Source: Nioella sp. MMSF_3534 (GTDB taxonomy: Bacteria; Pseudomonadota; Alphaproteobacteria; Rhodobacterales; Rhodobacteraceae). From it: a stretch of DNA of 53,270 bases. Positions within the stretch are counted from its first letter, which is position 1, and each line of letters starts with the position of its first letter. Below the pieces are notes generated by a model that searched no databases, was not told the origin of the DNA, and saw only the letters and a list, made by a program, of their open reading frames with translations. The position numbers and the translations under genes are program-made. Shown here in pieces: positions 8,313 through 15,766 of the stretch. The stretch is from the NCBI RefSeq assembly GCF_030732985.1, contig NZ_JASHJX010000029.1, positions 1 through 53,270 on the forward strand, in the 5' to 3' direction.

Positions 8313-9212
8313 TTAAGAGCTTTCTTCGAAGGCTTGGATGAAGGCGGCAGCGACCTGCGGGACGATGGCATTACCGTAGGCGCGCAATCGTCCCACGCGG
8401 CTGGGAAACCCATCAGCCAACGGGCAAAGCCCGGGTTCAGCCGGTCGCCATTTATGGTCCTGGCACCAGATCCAGTCCGGGGCATCCCACGGGGCGCGAC
8501 CAGCCAGACTTGTCGGCCGAGCAGGCCGTTTGTGGTAACGTTGCTTTTGCGCCCGTCTTTGTGATCGCGGGCGGTTGGTGTTGCCCAGCCGACGAGAACG
8601 ATCTGATCCTGCAACCCGATCTGGCGACCGATCTTCTTCCGCTCCTGAAACTGCCTGAACGTCTTGCAGCCTGTTCGAGATCCGTGCGCCATCGGCGTTC
8701 TCCAGCCCGAGCAATTCGGCACCGAACCAGAGCCGTTGCCGGATATGCGGGGCGCCAAGGCCCGCAGCGCAGATATCTGCCGCCCCGACGGTGTAACCCG
8801 CCGCTTCCAGGTCAGCCGATACAAGATCGAACCAGTCAAGCGCAGGTTTTGATGCAACCTGTTCTCCAAAGACTGTTGCCGGCATGCAGGCTTGGACGAG
8901 CCTGAACCAGACGGGCCAGAGGTGGCGGTCGTCATCGAAGCCACGCTGCTGACCAGAGCTTGAGAAAGGCTGGCAGGGGCAGGATCCGGTCCAGACGGGT
9001 CGGTCATCGGGCCATCCGGACTGGCGGAGCGCGAGGGACCAGCCGCCGATGCCTGCGAAGAAGTGGAGTTGTGTGAAACCATCAAGGTCTTGGGGTGAAA
9101 TGTCTCGGATATCGCGTGTGTCGACCACGCCCGGCGCGATGTGCCCGGCCTTGATCAGCCGTCGCAGCCAGTCTGCCGCGAACGGGTCGATCTCGTTGTA
9201 CCAGGCTGTCAT
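8313..9212 (-). CDS. DNA (cytosine-5-)-methyltransferase
   Basis: A C5-cytosine DNA methyltransferase of 299 residues. The conserved motifs come in order: motif I FAGIGG (~52-57), motif IV GSCPCQPFSSSG with catalytic Cys ~80, motif VI FGEQVA, motif VIII region IRQRLWFG, and motif X YGNAIVPQVAAAF near the end. The target-recognition stretch between VIII and X is short, as in phage-type enzymes. The start at 9212 (MTAWYNEIDPF) is preferred over the open 45 codons before it, which are low in coding character. No cognate restriction endonuclease is visible nearby, so it is probably an orphan methylase of the mobile element, protecting it from host restriction. Confidence 0.9.
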   Translation of the reverse strand: MTAWYNEIDPFAADWLRRLIKAGHIAPGVVDTRDIRDISPQDLDGFTQLHFFAGIGGWSLALRQSGWPDDRPVWTGSCPCQPFSSSGQQRGFDDDRHLWPVWFRLVQACMPATVFGEQVASKPALDWFDLVSADLEAAGYTVGAADICAAGLGAPHIRQRLWFGAELLGLENADGARISNRLQDVQAVSGAEEDRSPDRVAGSDRSRRLGNTNRPRSQRRAQKQRYHKRPARPTSLAGRAPWDAPDWIWCQDHKWRPAEPGLCPLADGFPSRVGRLRAYGNAIVPQVAAAFIQAFEESS

Positions 9213-9235
9213 AGGAAAGCGGGTGAAAAGAAAAA

Positions 9236-9604
9236 CTACCACCAGCAGGAATAGAAGACCTGTCGGCGTGTTTGCAGGATGGTGTGTGCCCAGGCGCAGA
9301 ACTCGAGGTCTTTTTCCCGGTAGTCGGCGGCGTTTTCGTCCTGCCATTGATGGCCGAAAAAGAATCCGCCGGGACTTTGGGGCAGTTCACCCCGCTCGAC
9401 CATGTCCTGCAAAGTGGCAATATCTTCGGCCTGAAGTTCCAGTTCGCCGCAGTTCAGTTGATCCCGCGACTGGCCGGTCCGGGCTTCATAAAGCCGTTCC
9501 ATGAACTCCTGCAGCTTGGCGTGTTTGCGCCAGACGAACTTTGGCTCGACTTCACATGGTTTCTGTTCCGGCAGCCGGGTGTAGGCGTATTGGTCAAGGC
9601 CCAT
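9236..9604 (-). CDS. Conserved mobile-element protein (MGLDQYAY family, 122 aa)
   Basis: The protein starts MGLDQYAYTRLPEQ and contains FVWRKHAKLQEFMERL and FFFGHQWQDE. This is a small conserved family seen in phage and plasmid regions, of unknown function. Trp, His and Asp residues recur, as if forming a binding pocket, but no catalytic motif is evident. It sits 23 nt upstream of the methyltransferase start and 23 nt downstream of the DUF3768 gene, so the three are probably co-transcribed. Confidence 0.75.
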   Translation of the reverse strand: MGLDQYAYTRLPEQKPCEVEPKFVWRKHAKLQEFMERLYEARTGQSRDQLNCGELELQAEDIATLQDMVERGELPQSPGGFFFGHQWQDENAADYREKDLEFCAWAHTILQTRRQVFYSCWW

Positions 9605-9627
9605 GGGTTTGATGAGTAAAAGGCAGG

Positions 9628-9996
9628 TTAGTATTCTGACATCAGTAATACGGTCATCACGCGGGTGGTCACTTCCGGGTCGGTGGGATCCGGGGAGCCG
9701 TATTCCAGATTGCGATCATAAGCGTCGATGGCGAACATCATCCGCTCACCATCGATCTCGAAGAAGCCCTTCTCATGCGTACCCCAGGGATCGTTTTCCG
9801 GTGTGAAATCGTCATAGTTCCGCACGGCAGCAAAGACACGCGCTTGCACGTCAAAGCTCAATGCGGCGACCCCTTGGGTCATCAGCATCTGTCCGCCGAA
9901 CCCGGTCTGTCGCAGCCGGTCGTTCAACTCGCGAATGATACGCTGTTGATCCAGTTCTGCGGATGCTTCGGTCTGTCGCTCCGGAGTCTCTGACAT
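9628..9996 (-). CDS. DUF3768 family protein
   Basis: A 122-residue protein with the DUF3768 signature: FGGQMLMTQGVAAL, then WGTHEKGFFEIDG, YDRNLEYGSPDPTDPEVT and the terminal RVMTVLLMSEY. The family is common on alphaproteobacterial plasmids and islands and has no established function. It is the first gene of the minus-strand group ending at 7579. Confidence 0.88.
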   Translation of the reverse strand: MSETPERQTEASAELDQQRIIRELNDRLRQTGFGGQMLMTQGVAALSFDVQARVFAAVRNYDDFTPENDPWGTHEKGFFEIDGERMMFAIDAYDRNLEYGSPDPTDPEVTTRVMTVLLMSEY

Positions 9997-10318
9997 GGGA
10001 TGAGGTTAGCTTCAGGGTAAGCCTAGCTCGGCTTGGAATACGCGTCGAGTATTGCACAACCCTCGAGTCCGCGAAGCCCGGAATGCGCACCTCGAGTTCG
10101 GCTGCCCGTTGCTCCCGCTTGTTTGGGCCGGAACAAGAACCGACCAAGCCTGCCACGCCCTGGGTTCAGTCAACAGTTTGCCGCGCCTTTGTGGTCGAAT
10201 TTCTGACGGAAAAGTCTGCAACTTTTCCTGAAATTCTCCGCGCGTTTGCCTGTTTTGACAGCCCCCTTTCCGGGGCGTGGCGCGTGGTTGGTGTCTTTAT
10301 CCTTTAACCCAAACTGAC
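9997..10318. other. Intergenic stretch without a credible gene
   Basis: 322 bases between divergent genes. Only short chance frames are present. A GCCCC-N6-GGGGC hairpin lies at 10261-10276, about 40 nt before the next start codon. Promoters for both flanking genes must lie here, but no strong -35/-10 pair was recognised. Confidence 0.4.
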
Positions 10319-10624
10319 ATGACCAATACAACTGACCAACTTCGCGAGACCTGCCGTGCATTCGTCCACGACTTGGAGGCGCCGAGCAAGACTTCTCAGC
10401 GCGATATGATCGACAACGCCCTAGATCTGGAGTTCACGATCAACAGCCGAGGTGATTTTTTGGGCGCCCGCATTCTGGTTGCCTTCGGCGGGCCCAATAT
10501 CTGGATCGATACACGCTTTGACCGAGTCGAAGGGTTCTGGGGTGACGACCGCGTAGACCAATCGTATCACGATGAAAACAACGTGCATGAATACTGCGAG
10601 GACCTTTTGAACTGCGTCAGATAA
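10319..10624 (+). CDS. Small conserved mobile-element protein (101 aa)
   Basis: The protein starts MTNTTDQLRETCRAF and contains the motif-like block LEFTINSRGDFLGARILVAF with GGPNIWIDTRFDRVEGFWG. This looks like a small alpha/beta fold of the kind often next to DUF3768 genes on plasmids. Function unknown. It converges on the toxin-antitoxin pair at 10634-11196. Confidence 0.65.
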   Translation: MTNTTDQLRETCRAFVHDLEAPSKTSQRDMIDNALDLEFTINSRGDFLGARILVAFGGPNIWIDTRFDRVEGFWGDDRVDQSYHDENNVHEYCEDLLNCVR

Positions 10625-10633
10625 TGCGAACGC

Positions 10634-10918
10634 TTATCGTTCTTCCCGGGCGTGCCAGATACGTACGATCACAACCTGATCGGCGTATTCACGGTAGCGG
10701 ATAACATAGCTGCCCGCGCCGAAGGACACGGAAAGTTCCCGAAATGCCCGATCCGGTTGCCATGGTCGGCCCTTTTGCGGAAAATCGAGCAGGGTTTCGG
10801 CGGCGGTCACCAAGGTCATCATCGCCCGTGCCGCAGCCTCCTCTGAGTGGGGCGCAATGAATTCATATAGCCGACGCAGATCGTCCTGCGCCTCCGGCAA
10901 CCAAACGAGATCAACCAT
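10634..10918 (-). CDS. parE: ParE/RelE-superfamily toxin
   Basis: A 94-residue toxin: LVWLPEAQDDLRRLYEFIA at the start, then PFPQKGRPWQ-type and YVIRYREYADQVVIVRIWHAREER at the end. These are the hallmarks of ParE/RelE folds (a basic C-terminal strand ending in H-x-R-E). ParE members poison gyrase; whether this one does or instead cleaves mRNA cannot be told by reading. Its ATG overlaps the TGA of the upstream antitoxin (ATGA at 10915-10918), so the pair is translationally coupled. Confidence 0.88.
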   Translation of the reverse strand: MVDLVWLPEAQDDLRRLYEFIAPHSEEAAARAMMTLVTAAETLLDFPQKGRPWQPDRAFRELSVSFGAGSYVIRYREYADQVVIVRIWHAREER

Positions 10919-11196
10919 CAGCTCTGACTATGATCAGACTTCGCTGCCAGACCCGCCGCCCAAGCTTTCACATCGTCATGGGTAACGGTTTCTCCGGTCA
11001 ACTCAAACCGTTCCCAACGCGCCTGCATCAGATCGCGCTCGGCCTCCAGCGCCTCCTCCGTCGCCAGATACTTCTCTACTGCCTCCTTCATCAGATAATG
11101 CGGCGAGCGATCCCGGCGCTGGCCAAGCGCCTTGAGACGGTTCTGGGTGTCTTCGTTTAAACGCAGCGCAACAGTCGGGTTTGGCATCGGGGTCAT
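10918..11196 (-). CDS. Ribbon-helix-helix antitoxin
   Basis: The cognate antitoxin. The N-terminal PNPTVALRLNEDTQNRLKAL and DRSPHYLMKEAVEKYL match the CopG/ParD ribbon-helix-helix DNA-binding fold (RSPHYLMKEAV is the typical second helix). The C-terminal half is the toxin-binding region. The frame is open to an ATG at 11232, but that start lies on the far side of an inverted repeat with a -10-like box. I therefore choose ATG 11196 (92 aa); ATG 11187 is a possible alternative. Confidence 0.85.
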   Translation of the reverse strand: MTPMPNPTVALRLNEDTQNRLKALGQRRDRSPHYLMKEAVEKYLATEEALEAERDLMQARWERFELTGETVTHDDVKAWAAGLAAKSDHSQS

Positions 11197-11213
11197 TTTC
11201 CAGTTGGGTAGAT

Positions 11214-11230
11214 GTTGTACAAAGTATAAC
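11214..11230 (-). promoter_or_regulatory. Operator/promoter of the RHH-ParE pair
   Basis: GTTATAC-TTT-GTACAAC (minus strand) is an inverted repeat with 6 of 7 matching arm positions. It contains TATACT, a good -10 box, with TTGCGT 18 bp upstream as a possible -35. Overlap of palindrome and promoter fits autorepression by the antitoxin. Confidence 0.55.
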
Positions 11231-11264
11231 ATATGATCTCCATAACACGCAAATCAGATCGCGA

Positions 11265-12287
11265 TCACTTTCGTCTCAGGAGCAGCGCCGGCCCAAAGAG
11301 CGCGCCCAACTCAAGGCTGATCGCGAGAAAAAGCGGCAACCAGATCTGGCGGCCGTTGCCGAACAAACCGAGTTCCTCGAATGTGGTCACCATCCGCGCC
11401 AAAAGTTCCGAATTCCCATGCTCCGCTTCGGTCAAGGCCACGATCTGATTCAGAACCTCCTGCGCCTCAGAAACGGTGCGCTGAAATTCTGCTTCCAATT
11501 CCTGTGCGATCGGACCACATCCCCCTCGTGCGCATTCCTGCCGCCAGGCAGCTTCGTTCTGGGCTGCACGTTGAAGCAGGTTCTCATGTTGAACCCGAAG
11601 CGCTTCCCGAGTGGCCGCGCGGGTCTCGGCATCGGTGTTGAACTCCGCGCCCAGAAGAAACGAGGCAGACAAAATGGACGTGGTTGAGAGAACCGAAACC
11701 GGAGACAGAACCAGAGCGATGGCCAGTGCAAAACCACCCAACGCCCTGTGACCAGTGCCGCTCAGCCAAAACCCCATCAGGACAAAGCCCGGTCGCATCA
11801 TGTCAAGCGCCGTCACACCCATGGTGAACAGAATCTGGAATTGCGCAGCTTCGCGCCCCAACTCCCAGGCAAAGCTGGCGTTCAACCCAACCAGCGCCGT
11901 CAGAAGGATCAGGCAGGCAATCGCGCTGAAACTCAATCGACCAAGCTCAGCCCACCAATCGGTTCTGCTGGGTTTCAGAACCGCAACCGGCGCTGGATCA
12001 GTAGAAAGCAAAGGCAGAGTTCTGTGCGGAAGGCGCATCTGGCCGAGCGTGCTCAGTGACCAAGCCCCGGAAGGGGCATCATACTCAATGATCCCCTGCC
12101 GCTTCAGGAATTGCATCGCCCCTCGCACCAGATCGCCATCGTTGGCCTCGTTCAAACCGGCATCCAGCAATGCTTGCGCGAATTCGGTTTTTGAAAAGCC
12201 CGAGGTCGGCAGCTTCTCTAACGCCGCGATGAACAAGGCTTCGTTCAACGTGACGCCTTTGATTATGGTCGAAAGAGATTGTGACAT
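11265..12287 (-). CDS. Membrane protein with winged-helix-like N-terminus (340 aa)
   Basis: Residues ~1-90 look like a winged-helix domain (LNEALFIAALEKLPTSGFSK, then LKRQGIIEYDAPSGAWSLS). About residues 120-230 contain three or four hydrophobic segments (for example LSFSAIACLILLTALVGLNA and ALALVLSPVSVLSTTSILSA). A Glu/Gln-rich coiled coil follows (~235-310), and a last membrane helix (IWLPLFLAISLELGALFG) sits near the C-terminus. Start 12287 is chosen for the strong AGGAGGTGA 4 nt before it. The gene begins 15 nt after the primase-like stop codon, suggesting co-transcription. Not assigned to a family. Confidence 0.75.
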   Translation of the reverse strand: MSQSLSTIIKGVTLNEALFIAALEKLPTSGFSKTEFAQALLDAGLNEANDGDLVRGAMQFLKRQGIIEYDAPSGAWSLSTLGQMRLPHRTLPLLSTDPAPVAVLKPSRTDWWAELGRLSFSAIACLILLTALVGLNASFAWELGREAAQFQILFTMGVTALDMMRPGFVLMGFWLSGTGHRALGGFALAIALVLSPVSVLSTTSILSASFLLGAEFNTDAETRAATREALRVQHENLLQRAAQNEAAWRQECARGGCGPIAQELEAEFQRTVSEAQEVLNQIVALTEAEHGNSELLARMVTTFEELGLFGNGRQIWLPLFLAISLELGALFGPALLLRRK

Positions 12288-12301
12288 GCCGTCACCTCCT
12301 G

Positions 12302-13492
12302 TCACAGCCAGCCGCGATCACGCAGCCATTGCAGTTGTCTCAAAGAAAAGTCCGCGAGGTCCTGAACCTCAGTCGGGATGAAGACATCGCCTTTGGGACC
12401 GCGCGCCATGGCGGTGTTCCAGTCGAAAATCTCGATCTCCAGTCCGAGCGCCGATAGCTTTTCTGCGGCTTTGGCCGCACCTTGTTGCCCGGCTTCGTCG
12501 CGGTCATAGGCAATGCGGATCCGGTCTGCGCCCAACTCCCTAGCCATTGCTGCGAGTTTCAAAGCTTGAGCCTTGGACAAGGCCGCGCCGAATGATCCCA
12601 CGACATTGCGAAACCCGGCTTCCACAGCCTTGGCAACGTCAAACGGCCCCTCCGTCAGCAGGATTGCACCGGTTGATCTCACCTGTTCTGCTGCATCCTC
12701 GTGCAATAGCAGGATCTCCTGTGCGTGTAGCTCAGCCGACTTATGAAAGCCTTGATAGAAAAGGTATTTGGGATCGGTTTCATCGCTGATCGCACGGCCA
12801 AGATGACTCAGGATCACACGATTAGGTTCGCCGCTGCTCTTTTTCGTCACCCGAGCGTCTGCAACCTGAAACACGATCCGCCCCTTCAGCGGCGATCGTC
12901 CCTGCGGCAGATACCCGATGCCGAGAAACGCGCAGGTTTCCTCCGATATTCCCCGCGCCTCAATCGCCGGATGGTACTCGCACAGCTTGAGCAGATCCTG
13001 CCGGATTGGATCATTCACGGGAGGTTCGGCGTCGTTTCCACCTGTCACAGCGCTTGTGACGCCCCGGCGCACGCTGTCACGGGTATATGTGACAGGCTTT
13101 CCAAGTTCGATCGAAGCATGTGCCCAGCCGCTTTCCAGGATCTGGCGGCCAGCCTCGTAACAATTCCCGCCTTCCAGACGCTGTACCAATTCAATCGGGC
13201 CACCGCCTTCGCCAATCGAAAAGTCGTACCAGACCCCGCCAGCCGCCATATGGAAACTCGGCGTCTTCTCCTCATGAAACGGTGAGTACGCCCACCAGTC
13301 ATTCGGCTTGCTCTTCTGCTCAGCTTTTTTCAGCCCAAGACCGGTGAAGAGCGCCTGCCAGTTGATGGAGGCCCGGATCTCATCCAGGTTTTCCGGCCCG
13401 AGCCGCCCCCGCAAATGCCCAGCAGAAGTGGGCACCGGTTCTGCGGCTCGGGCATGCGGCCTTGAAACGATATCGGTTGTGCGTTTGTTCAT
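12302..13492 (-). CDS. Primase-like protein with TOPRIM domain and degenerate zinc ribbon
   Basis: A 396-residue DnaG-related protein. The N-terminal region (~60-115) keeps the CHC2-type frame SPFHEEKTPSFHM and WYDFSIGEGGGPIELV, but the zinc-binding cysteines of classic CHC2 fingers are replaced (SPFH for CPFH, DFSIGEG for CFGCG). A TOPRIM domain follows: ILLTEGPFDVAKAVEAG supplies the Glu and RIRIAYDRDEAGQQGA the DxDxxG motif. The DnaB-binding tail of cellular DnaG is absent. Such proteins on mobile elements prime the complementary strand after conjugative transfer or plasmid replication. It lies between the mobilisation genes and a cluster of hairpins at 13729-13874 that could be its site of action; this link is inferred. 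Confidence 0.85.
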   Translation of the reverse strand: MNKRTTDIVSRPHARAAEPVPTSAGHLRGRLGPENLDEIRASINWQALFTGLGLKKAEQKSKPNDWWAYSPFHEEKTPSFHMAAGGVWYDFSIGEGGGPIELVQRLEGGNCYEAGRQILESGWAHASIELGKPVTYTRDSVRRGVTSAVTGGNDAEPPVNDPIRQDLLKLCEYHPAIEARGISEETCAFLGIGYLPQGRSPLKGRIVFQVADARVTKKSSGEPNRVILSHLGRAISDETDPKYLFYQGFHKSAELHAQEILLLHEDAAEQVRSTGAILLTEGPFDVAKAVEAGFRNVVGSFGAALSKAQALKLAAMARELGADRIRIAYDRDEAGQQGAAKAAEKLSALGLEIEIFDWNTAMARGPKGDVFIPTEVQDLADFSLRQLQWLRDRGWL

Positions 13493-13532
13493 GAGAGGAG
13501 ACTTGGCACGGGCCCCTCTCCCCCATCAGGGG

Positions 13533-13542
13533 CGGAGTTCCG
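13533..13542. repeat. Dispersed intergenic word CGGA-NN-TCCG (one of eight copies)
   Basis: Cores at 127-136, 1727-1736, 13533-13542, 21534-21543, 25028-25037, 25666-25675, 26706-26715 and 41822-41831 share the consensus RRCGGARYTCCGYC (NN is CT, GT, AC or AG). None lies inside a gene I accept. Copies precede the MobC, relaxase and TraG genes. Most are followed by C-rich YCC and can form a 4-6 bp stem. Looser relatives with longer loops occur at 33655-33674, 32175 and 34278. Confidence 0.6.
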
Positions 13543-13728
13543 TCCAGATCACCTTCAAGCGTACATGGCCAGCGCGGTCTTCCAAGTCTTTCGCTGGATT
13601 GTGCAAAGCATGACATCGGTGCGTGCCCCGAAAATTGACGGGCAAAGCCCGAACCCGCGCGCTGTATCAGCATAGCAGAATTCCTTCCTCAAAGCGGAAC
13701 GCGATGCTTATCTGGCAGAGCCACAGCG

Positions 13729-13874
13729 GCGGTGCATTTGCACCGCGCAAGTTTGCATGTCTGCACAAACAGCCCGGTCGCAGAGCGCACCGAGGCTGTT
13801 TGACGCGACATGCAACTTGCCAAGGGAGGGCCCTTGGAACCCCGGAATTGAGCGGCAAGAGCTGCAAGTGCAGC
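13729..13874. ncRNA. Four consecutive hairpins in a gene-free stretch
   Basis: Reading 5' to 3': GCGGTGCA-TT-TGCACCGC (13729-13746, perfect); a long stem pairing 13747-13774 with 13794-13820 (GCAAGTTTGCATGTC against GACATGCAACTTGC and CAAACAGCC against GGCTGTTTG, with one bulge and a 3-bp internal loop); CCAAGGG-N4-CCCTTGG at about 13820-13837; and GCTGCA-AG-TGCAGC (13861-13874, perfect). The surrounding 13493-13968 holds no credible gene. The cluster could be a structured RNA, a single-strand initiation or transfer origin, or a folded mobile repeat. The pairing is seen directly; the role is not known. Confidence 0.6.
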
Positions 13875-13968
13875 GAATGTTGGCTGGCACAAAAATGTTC
13901 AAGATGTTTGTTGAGTGCTGACACCTACCGCGCACTCATTGCGTGCCTCCGCAAGACCCAAAGCAAAC

Positions 13969-14373
13969 CTATGTCGGCTCTTCGTTGCCGCGATTGCGTG
14001 AACCGATTCCGATGTTCGATTGCGTGGATGGTCTTCCTCCCCGACACCAAGTGATCTGCCCGGTCTTAATCCAGAAATGGCATCCACACTCGTTCTTTTG
14101 ATGAATAGACGGATGTATTGTTGGCCGTGCCCAAAAGTCTTCCGAAACCTGCCAGCGTGGTCGCTGGTTGGGGTTGAGCGAAAGACTGATGATTTCACCG
14201 CAGCCACCGGGACACTTCATGCACGCCCACTTTTTGACATCGCCACTTTCGACGATGGTGAGCTTACTGGCTTCAAGCATCGACCGGTCTGGCAAGGTTG
14301 ATGCGCGTGTTGTCAGAACATCAAAACGTAGGAGGTGCAGCCGTCGTAAAAGGCGCGAGATGATATTTTTCAT
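13969..14373 (-). CDS. DUF6527 family protein (ubiquitin-like operon)
   Basis: A 134-residue protein with the DUF6527 pattern: WACMKCPGGCGEIISLSLNP, then RPRW, TIHPSIHQKNECGCHFWIKTG and TW. Four or more cysteines and His residues are arranged as a zinc site. The family regularly accompanies bacterial operons that encode ubiquitin-like, E2, E1 and JAB proteins; its own role is not established by sequence. The ATG (14371-14373) follows the TGA of the JAB-E1 gene after a single base, so the two are translationally coupled. It is the last gene of the six-gene operon. Confidence 0.82.
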   Translation of the reverse strand: MKNIISRLLRRLHLLRFDVLTTRASTLPDRSMLEASKLTIVESGDVKKWACMKCPGGCGEIISLSLNPNQRPRWQVSEDFWARPTIHPSIHQKNECGCHFWIKTGQITWCRGGRPSTQSNIGIGSRNRGNEEPT

Positions 14374-14374
14374 T

Positions 14375-15766
14375 TCAGCTCACCATGTCCAGAAAGGGGT
14401 GCAAATCCCCACGACCAAGCGTAGCTGCTTGGTTGCAGCAGGGGCAGTGCGGCTGCGTTTCGACCAAGGGTCTACGCTCATCTCTGGCGTGAAAGCGCCG
14501 CATGCGGGTGGGGACCATACCAGCCTCTCCAGCAAGCCCAGTCACACCGTCCAACCACTCATTGACCGCCATTGCCGCCGCTTCAGTCGTGAAGGTTACC
14601 ACGGCGGGAGAAGGATCGCCTTCGCCCAGAACGTACGCTTCTTCTTTCAACCTCTCGTAAGCGTCAGGGTCGTCGCGTCTTGTAGCTTCTTCGCGCGCGC
14701 GGCGGAGATCCACGTAACCGCCGCAAAGCAGGCAAGGATGCCCAGGCACAAGTGTCGAAACGCGGGCGAAGAGATCATATGCTGTGTCGGTGCGCCGCTG
14801 CATGGCAAGCCCCACATCGATAACGGGGATGCCGTAGAACCGCGCGAAGCGATTGAGAAACAACCGTCCGGCGTGGTCATCTGTGCAACAAAAGATCACA
14901 TCGCACGCTTTCAGCGCGTCCCGGGTTTCAGGGTCTCCGGCCCAGGCATCCACACTCACCAGTGTCATACCGAGTCCGGATTCCTCTACGGTTCGCGTGT
15001 GAATAGCGATCTTCGGTAATTCGGAATCCACATCCGAGCGCCGCGCGCCATGAAGGCGGTTGAGATTTGTCTCGTCCACGATGTCCTTGTCGATTTGGAT
15101 GGCCTCTTGAACCCCGAGCCGCAACAGCAGGGGCAAAACAGCACTTCCGGTCGCGCCGCCGCCAGCGATCCCACATCGGAACCCAGCAATTTGACGCGAG
15201 GCTTCCTTCCCGAAGAGCCGGACCTGGCGATCCAGAAAATCGGCCGGCGTTCCTTTCAGGCCCGAGATACGCATACGAGGTCCGACATGGAGGATCCGAT
15301 CGATGTCATCTGTTTTGTCCGACTGCGTCCAAATCCGTGCAGCGAGATCGCCATTGCCGGCGATAACGACACTTATCAATCCTGGCGTCCCCTTCAGAAG
15401 TGCGGTGCGGGCCAGCTCGGATTCGTTGCGGTCGTCCTGCTCAGAGAACTTGGCCTGGCCTTTGGGGTGGGTATGAACCAGCGCAGGAACGAGACCCATC
15501 ACCTTAGCCTTGTTCAGGAGGTGCATGAAGTCATCGGTCTGCCAAGTGACGTGCCGCGCTGACGCTGACACAAGCTCGTCACCGCCGATAGCATGGAAAT
15601 GATGCGAAACCAGCCGACGCCGCGATTGACGTGTCCACGGATCGACTTCGATATCGGCAATGCCAAAGAGCATGTAGCCGGAGCGCTCCGACCCGGCCCC
15701 TGCCGCCAGCAGGGACCGAATCTGCGCCTCGTGCGGGTCCAACAGGATGAGATCCAATGCCTCCAT
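14375..15766 (-). CDS. JAB deubiquitinase-like / ThiF-type E1 fusion
   Basis: A 463-residue fusion. Residues ~1-150 are a Mov34/JAB metallopeptidase with the JAMM set: Glu ~27, HTHPKGQAKFSEQDD with His 98 and 100, Ser ~108 and Asp ~111. Residues ~175-400 are an E1/ThiF adenylating domain: RQVRLFGKEASRQI, the nucleotide loop GIAGGGATGS (~199-208), IDKDIVDETNLNR, and CTDDHAGR. CLLCGG and the terminal CPCC supply a likely zinc site. The E1 part should adenylate a ubiquitin-like C-terminus, and the JAB part should cleave such conjugates or mature the modifier. The start ATG shares its A with the TGA of the E2 gene (TGATG); a GTG just before is an alternative. Confidence 0.92.
   Translation of the reverse strand: MEALDLILLDPHEAQIRSLLAAGAGSERSGYMLFGIADIEVDPWTRQSRRRLVSHHFHAIGGDELVSASARHVTWQTDDFMHLLNKAKVMGLVPALVHTHPKGQAKFSEQDDRNESELARTALLKGTPGLISVVIAGNGDLAARIWTQSDKTDDIDRILHVGPRMRISGLKGTPADFLDRQVRLFGKEASRQIAGFRCGIAGGGATGSAVLPLLLRLGVQEAIQIDKDIVDETNLNRLHGARRSDVDSELPKIAIHTRTVEESGLGMTLVSVDAWAGDPETRDALKACDVIFCCTDDHAGRLFLNRFARFYGIPVIDVGLAMQRRTDTAYDLFARVSTLVPGHPCLLCGGYVDLRRAREEATRRDDPDAYERLKEEAYVLGEGDPSPAVVTFTTEAAAMAVNEWLDGVTGLAGEAGMVPTRMRRFHARDERRPLVETQPHCPCCNQAATLGRGDLHPFLDMVS

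Noticed and set aside
8303-9085. Long minus-strand frame overlapping the methyltransferase in another frame
   Set aside because: The methyltransferase frame carries all conserved motifs in order; the other frame is Ser/Pro/Arg-rich with no motif.
13623-14054. 143-codon plus-strand frame across the hairpin cluster
   Set aside because: Composition is Arg/Cys-rich, it runs through strong inverted repeats and overlaps the well-supported DUF6527 gene.
15050-15562. 170-codon plus-strand frame inside the JAB-E1 gene
   Set aside because: It is antisense to conserved JAMM and ThiF motifs and has no domain of its own.
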